A DNA stretch of 9,373 bases, taken from the NCBI GenBank assembly GCA_033722295.1, contig JAWVZH010000121.1, forward strand, positions 1-9,373, given 5' to 3'. How positions within the stretch are numbered: position 1 is the stretch's first letter; every line of letters begins with the position of its first letter. The stretch comes from JAWVZH01 sp033722295. Lineage in GTDB: Bacteria > Bacteroidota > Bacteroidia > Chitinophagales > Saprospiraceae. The position numbers and the translations under genes are program-made. The notes under the pieces are model-generated. The model was not told where the DNA came from. It saw nothing but the letters and a program-made list of their open reading frames with translations, and did no database searches. Below are positions 6,657 to 9,373 of this stretch, one piece after another.

Positions 6657-8549
6657 TCATTGTCTAATGTCAGCCTTTTCAAAGAAGTTGATCGCCATAT
6701 TCAATTTACGCATGAGTGTTCTCTTCTTGGTTTGATGGTCCTGCATGCGCCTGAGGATATCGTCCAGTGATTTTGTGGCATTCACTATGAATTCTCCCTT
6801 GTTAAGCATAATGCATTCCGCTCTCTGTCCCATGGCAGCATCGGTAACCTCGGCCCTTGTCGGTAGGCCAGCTTTAGCCATGCCTTCCAAAACCTGGGTT
6901 GCCCAGATGGCCGGGATATGTGCTGCTTCGCAGATCCAGAGGATCTCCTCCTGGAGCTCGGCCAGCCTACCGAAACCACATTCGATCGCCAGGTCGCCTC
7001 TCGCGATCATGACACCAAGATCGGGAACGCGCATGCCGGCGAGGATGATATCTGCAAGATTATTGAAGCCTTTCTGTGTTTCGATCTTGACCACGATCCC
7101 TGGAAAGTCAGAAAGGTCTTCGCCTTTTATGCCCTTGACATTACTAATTGCCGTGATCATGTCCTCAACGTCCTTGACCTGATTTACGAACGAATGGCCG
7201 ATGATATCGGCGTGAGCCACGACGAAATCGAGATCCTTGAGATCTTTTTCCGTAAGCGATCCGATCTTAATATCGCTTTCTGGAAGATTGATACCTTTTT
7301 CGCTTTTCAGTCTGCTGCCGTTACTCTTCGCCTGGGTAATTCGGATCACTATTTTCTCCTTATCGGTTTGTGTTATACGACCCCCGATCTTGCCATCATC
7401 AAGCCAGATGGCTTCACCGACTTTCACATGGTCCAGAAAAGGTGGTAAGGAGCAGCCTATCTCAGCGGGATGTTTGATACCGTTTTCGTCAGTATAGCCG
7501 GGACTTGCATCGACGTTGGCCCTTTTTATTATCAGCTCATCATCGATGAAGACTTGGATGAAACCCTCCACATTGGGTAAGGGATCACCGATCTCAGTTA
7601 CGAACTTTTGCTCCTTTTTATTTGAAAAGGTCAATTTCAGACCGGGAATGAAGTAAATGGTCTTCGTGGCTTCTACTTTGATATAATGTTCATTTTTGTC
7701 CACCACGATCATCCTCCGATTGGACTTTCGTGCATCCTTGAACCGGATCACATTACCTGGTTCACATTCCTGCAACCAATGGCCGTCTACAGGAACTGCA
7801 GGGAGGTCTTCTGGGATGACCTCCGGGCGATCTTTATTATACAGGATTATCTCAGCTGCATTCTGCACCACTCCGGTGGCACTTCTGACAGGCCTGACCT
7901 TGATGACCATCGGTGAAGGAGGTATGCGACCGGTTCTGAGTTTTGGTCCTGCAATATCCATGAAGATCTTGCATGGCTTTCCCAGCGTATTTGATGCTTT
8001 GCGGACATTATCGATAATGCGGGACCACACTTCCTTCGAATCATGGGCGCAGTTGATCCTCGCACAATTCATTCCGTGTTTGAGCAGATCCTCCACTAAT
8101 TCATATTCAGTTGCAGCTTCTGTGGGCAAAGTGACCATGATCCGCGCACGCCGTCCCTCCGGCACGGGACCAATGACAGACTCGGTGTTGTGATCGAGAA
8201 GATTTCGGCTTCCAACGAAGTCCACCGGTGGTTCACGATCAGGTGTCCATTCATTATTCATCAGAAGATGTCCAACCTCCAATACAGAGTCGAGGGAGGC
8301 CTGAACTCGTTTTTCTATTTTTGACAGGGAAGAGAGTCCCCATTCTGTCAACATGATCTGGATCTCTCTTACGTCAAGGGTTCGAAAGGCCATGTATTGG
8401 ATCAGATTTTGTGCACTGACCAGGTGATCGGGATGGACGCTATCCAGGCCACCATAACTTTTCTCCTTTTCCAGGACATAATTCCTGATCTCCAGGAGTT
8501 TTTTGGTCAGTTTGTCCAGATCTGGTTTCGTAGTTTTCATTGTTGACAT
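6657..8549 (-). CDS. pyk: Atypical long pyruvate kinase-like protein
   Basis: Likely converts phosphoenolpyruvate and ADP to pyruvate and ATP in the cytoplasm. I place the start at ATG 8549 (630 residues); ATG 8540 is also possible, and the frame opens two codons earlier at TTG 8555. Numbering here counts from that TTG. Residues about 10-105 form a helical extension absent from standard enzymes. The catalytic barrel shows ARINCAHD (165-172), DIAGPKLRTG (200-209), DDGKIGG (386-392), GINLPESDIKIGSLTEKD (421-438), VVKIE with K490 and E492 (catalytic Lys and Mg2+ ligand), ARGD ending at D521, ATQ with T553, and PTRAE (565-569). About 120 extra residues lie between the GPKLRTG and DDG motifs, in or beside the B domain. 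The usual C-terminal allosteric domain is missing. Ser to Ala at 170 and Glu to Lys at 205 affect the K+ site. A non-glycolytic role cannot be excluded. Confidence 0.88.
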   Translation of the reverse strand: MSTMKTTKPDLDKLTKKLLEIRNYVLEKEKSYGGLDSVHPDHLVSAQNLIQYMAFRTLDVREIQIMLTEWGLSSLSKIEKRVQASLDSVLEVGHLLMNNEWTPDREPPVDFVGSRNLLDHNTESVIGPVPEGRRARIMVTLPTEAATEYELVEDLLKHGMNCARINCAHDSKEVWSRIIDNVRKASNTLGKPCKIFMDIAGPKLRTGRIPPSPMVIKVRPVRSATGVVQNAAEIILYNKDRPEVIPEDLPAVPVDGHWLQECEPGNVIRFKDARKSNRRMIVVDKNEHYIKVEATKTIYFIPGLKLTFSNKKEQKFVTEIGDPLPNVEGFIQVFIDDELIIKRANVDASPGYTDENGIKHPAEIGCSLPPFLDHVKVGEAIWLDDGKIGGRITQTDKEKIVIRITQAKSNGSRLKSEKGINLPESDIKIGSLTEKDLKDLDFVVAHADIIGHSFVNQVKDVEDMITAISNVKGIKGEDLSDFPGIVVKIETQKGFNNLADIILAGMRVPDLGVMIARGDLAIECGFGRLAELQEEILWICEAAHIPAIWATQVLEGMAKAGLPTRAEVTDAAMGQRAECIMLNKGEFIVNATKSLDDILRRMQDHQTKKRTLMRKLNMAINFFEKADIRQ

Positions 8550-8557
8550 TAACAAAT

Positions 8558-8565
8558 CAAAACTA
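8558..8565 (-). promoter_or_regulatory. Candidate -7 element upstream of the pyruvate kinase-like gene
   Basis: The minus strand reads TAGTTTTG, matching TAnnTTTG, 8 bases before the ATG at 8549 and 17 before the ATG at 8540. The nearest upstream TTG other than the one abutting the box is only 12 bases away, so no well-spaced -33 element is seen. If it is real, the leader would be very short and the ATG at 8540 might be the used start. Confidence 0.22.
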
Positions 8566-8673
8566 CAATAGGTCAGCCAATTGTCTCATAAACCAAATAT
8601 TAAGAAACCGGAATAATCAACCTTGTGAAAATGGGTATTGAGTTTAATAAATGCAGAACAGAATCTGAAGTCC
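8566..8673. other. Intergenic spacer between regulator and pyruvate kinase-like genes
   Basis: This AT-rich spacer of about 110 bases lies between the regulator stop and the promoter candidate of the next gene. I see no strong hairpin with a T run and no small gene. Its length suggests that the pyruvate kinase-like gene has its own promoter rather than being translated tightly with the regulator. Confidence 0.4.
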
Positions 8674-9373
8674 TTATTGGTCCACGATGAGTTTATATCC
8701 TACTCCCCGGACATTCACGATCTTTACACCAGGATCTGCCGAAAGCTTTTTACGCAGTTTTGAGATGAAAACATCAAGGGTTCGACCGATGTATTCATCG
8801 CCTCCTCCCCAGACTTTTTGAAGGATATCCCCGCGTTCTATCGTCGAATTGACCGCTTTATAAAGTAAAAGAAGGAGGTCGGCTTCTTTACTCGTCAGTT
8901 CCGTACGTTCCTTGTCCAACAGGAGAACAGTATTAAGGGTGTCGAACTTATAGTTACCAAGTGAAATAATATTTTCATCCTCCTTTGTCCTGAAACGCCG
9001 TACACCAAAGAACAATAATATACCAATGACCAGAGCAGCAAGAATTACAGGCAACAGCGATAATCTATCCAATAATTCTCCGGAGCCATCTTTCGGTGGA
9101 TGGACCTCTTCAGAAGAAGCCATGAGGTTTTGCTCATCAAGAGGGGTGAAATATAGCTTATAGCAGTCCAGAGGCAGGGGGCGTGATTTACAGGGAATGA
9201 TATCAGGATCTTTTACATCACCGTGTTGATAACTGTACACGACTTCTTCATCTTCGCAAGAGACGACTTCGACAATATAGCCCATCTTCAAACCACTTTC
9301 CTGAATGGCCTCCCGGACCCAAAGAACGATATCTTCTCCTACGAATTCGAATTCCGTGTCAAATCGAACGACA
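8674..9373 (-). CDS. Membrane-anchored winged-helix regulator, N-terminal part outside window
   Basis: The frame is open to the right edge, so the true start lies beyond it; 232 residues are visible, counted from the codon at 9370-9372. Residues 1-105 are hydrophilic, with Cys at 39, 61 and 70, and are predicted to be a periplasmic sensing domain. A single transmembrane helix (about 106-124, core LLPVILAALVIGILLFF) is followed by the basic stretch RRFR, which by the positive-inside rule puts the C-terminus in the cytoplasm. Residues about 136-232 are an OmpR/PhoB-type winged helix: the LTSKEADLL segment, a recognition helix in GRTLDVFISKLRKKL (196-210), and the wing RGVGYKL. No receiver or kinase domain is visible. 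It resembles a Cytophagales family of one-component regulators I recall, with conserved Cys in similar places. TAA (8674-8676) ends the gene. Its ligand and target genes are unknown; neighbouring genes are candidates only by position. Confidence 0.85.
   Translation of the reverse strand, partial: VVRFDTEFEFVGEDIVLWVREAIQESGLKMGYIVEVVSCEDEEVVYSYQHGDVKDPDIIPCKSRPLPLDCYKLYFTPLDEQNLMASSEEVHPPKDGSGELLDRLSLLPVILAALVIGILLFFGVRRFRTKEDENIISLGNYKFDTLNTVLLLDKERTELTSKEADLLLLLYKAVNSTIERGDILQKVWGGGDEYIGRTLDVFISKLRKKLSADPGVKIVNVRGVGYKLIVDQ

Noticed and set aside
6918..7448. Plus-strand open frame of 176 codons opposite the pyruvate kinase-like gene
   Set aside because: It is the antisense of conserved catalytic motifs (RGD, KIE, SLTEKD), with no start context or family match, so it is a shadow.
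8550..8555. TTG start for the pyruvate kinase-like gene
   Set aside because: ATG codons follow at 8549 and 8540, both before any conserved sequence, so a rare TTG start is unnecessary.
9286..9291. Regulator gene starting within the window at the TTG at 9291 or the ATG at 9285
   Set aside because: The frame continues without a stop to the window edge and the extra residues continue the same hydrophilic domain. Starting here would leave no signal peptide to export it.

Overview
The window looks like chromosomal DNA from a member of the Bacteroidota, possibly of the Cytophaga type. This is inferred from weak or absent Shine-Dalgarno sequences, two matches to the Bacteroidota -7 promoter element TAnnTTTG, the sequence style of the efflux adaptor, and a membrane regulator family I associate with Cytophagales. 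It was not tested by any search. Base composition and coding style look even throughout, and I see no mobile element, tRNA, rRNA or CRISPR array.

Layout, left to right. Positions 3-116 hold the last 37 codons of an unidentified plus-strand gene. A 145-base convergent spacer follows. All other genes lie on the minus strand, so they read from right to left. In that order they are: the C-terminal part of a membrane-anchored winged-helix regulator (8674 to the window edge); an unusually long pyruvate kinase-like protein (6657-8549); a small His-rich exported protein (6196-6609); and the three parts of a heavy-metal RND efflux system. These three are the lipoprotein periplasmic adaptor (4612-6135), the TolC-type outer-membrane channel (3384-4592) and the CusA/CzcA-type inner-membrane pump (262-3348).

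The last four genes are tightly spaced (60, 19 and 35 bases) and almost certainly form one metal-export operon. The His-rich protein and the His-rich ends of the adaptor would bind metal ions in the periplasm. The pump uses the proton gradient to move ions through the adaptor into the outer-membrane channel. The metal cannot be fixed from sequence. The pump lacks the DFG signature of the zinc/cobalt/cadmium CzcA class, and its TM4 carries more acidic residues than CusA.

The two right-hand genes are the least ordinary. The regulator places its OmpR/PhoB-type DNA-binding domain after the transmembrane helix, the reverse of ToxR/CadC. The pyruvate kinase-like protein has an N-terminal helical extension, roughly 120 extra residues around the B domain, no C-terminal regulatory domain, and substitutions at the monovalent-cation site that predict K+-independent catalysis. 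I see no wholly new system here. The best leads are these two proteins and the His-rich operon leader gene.
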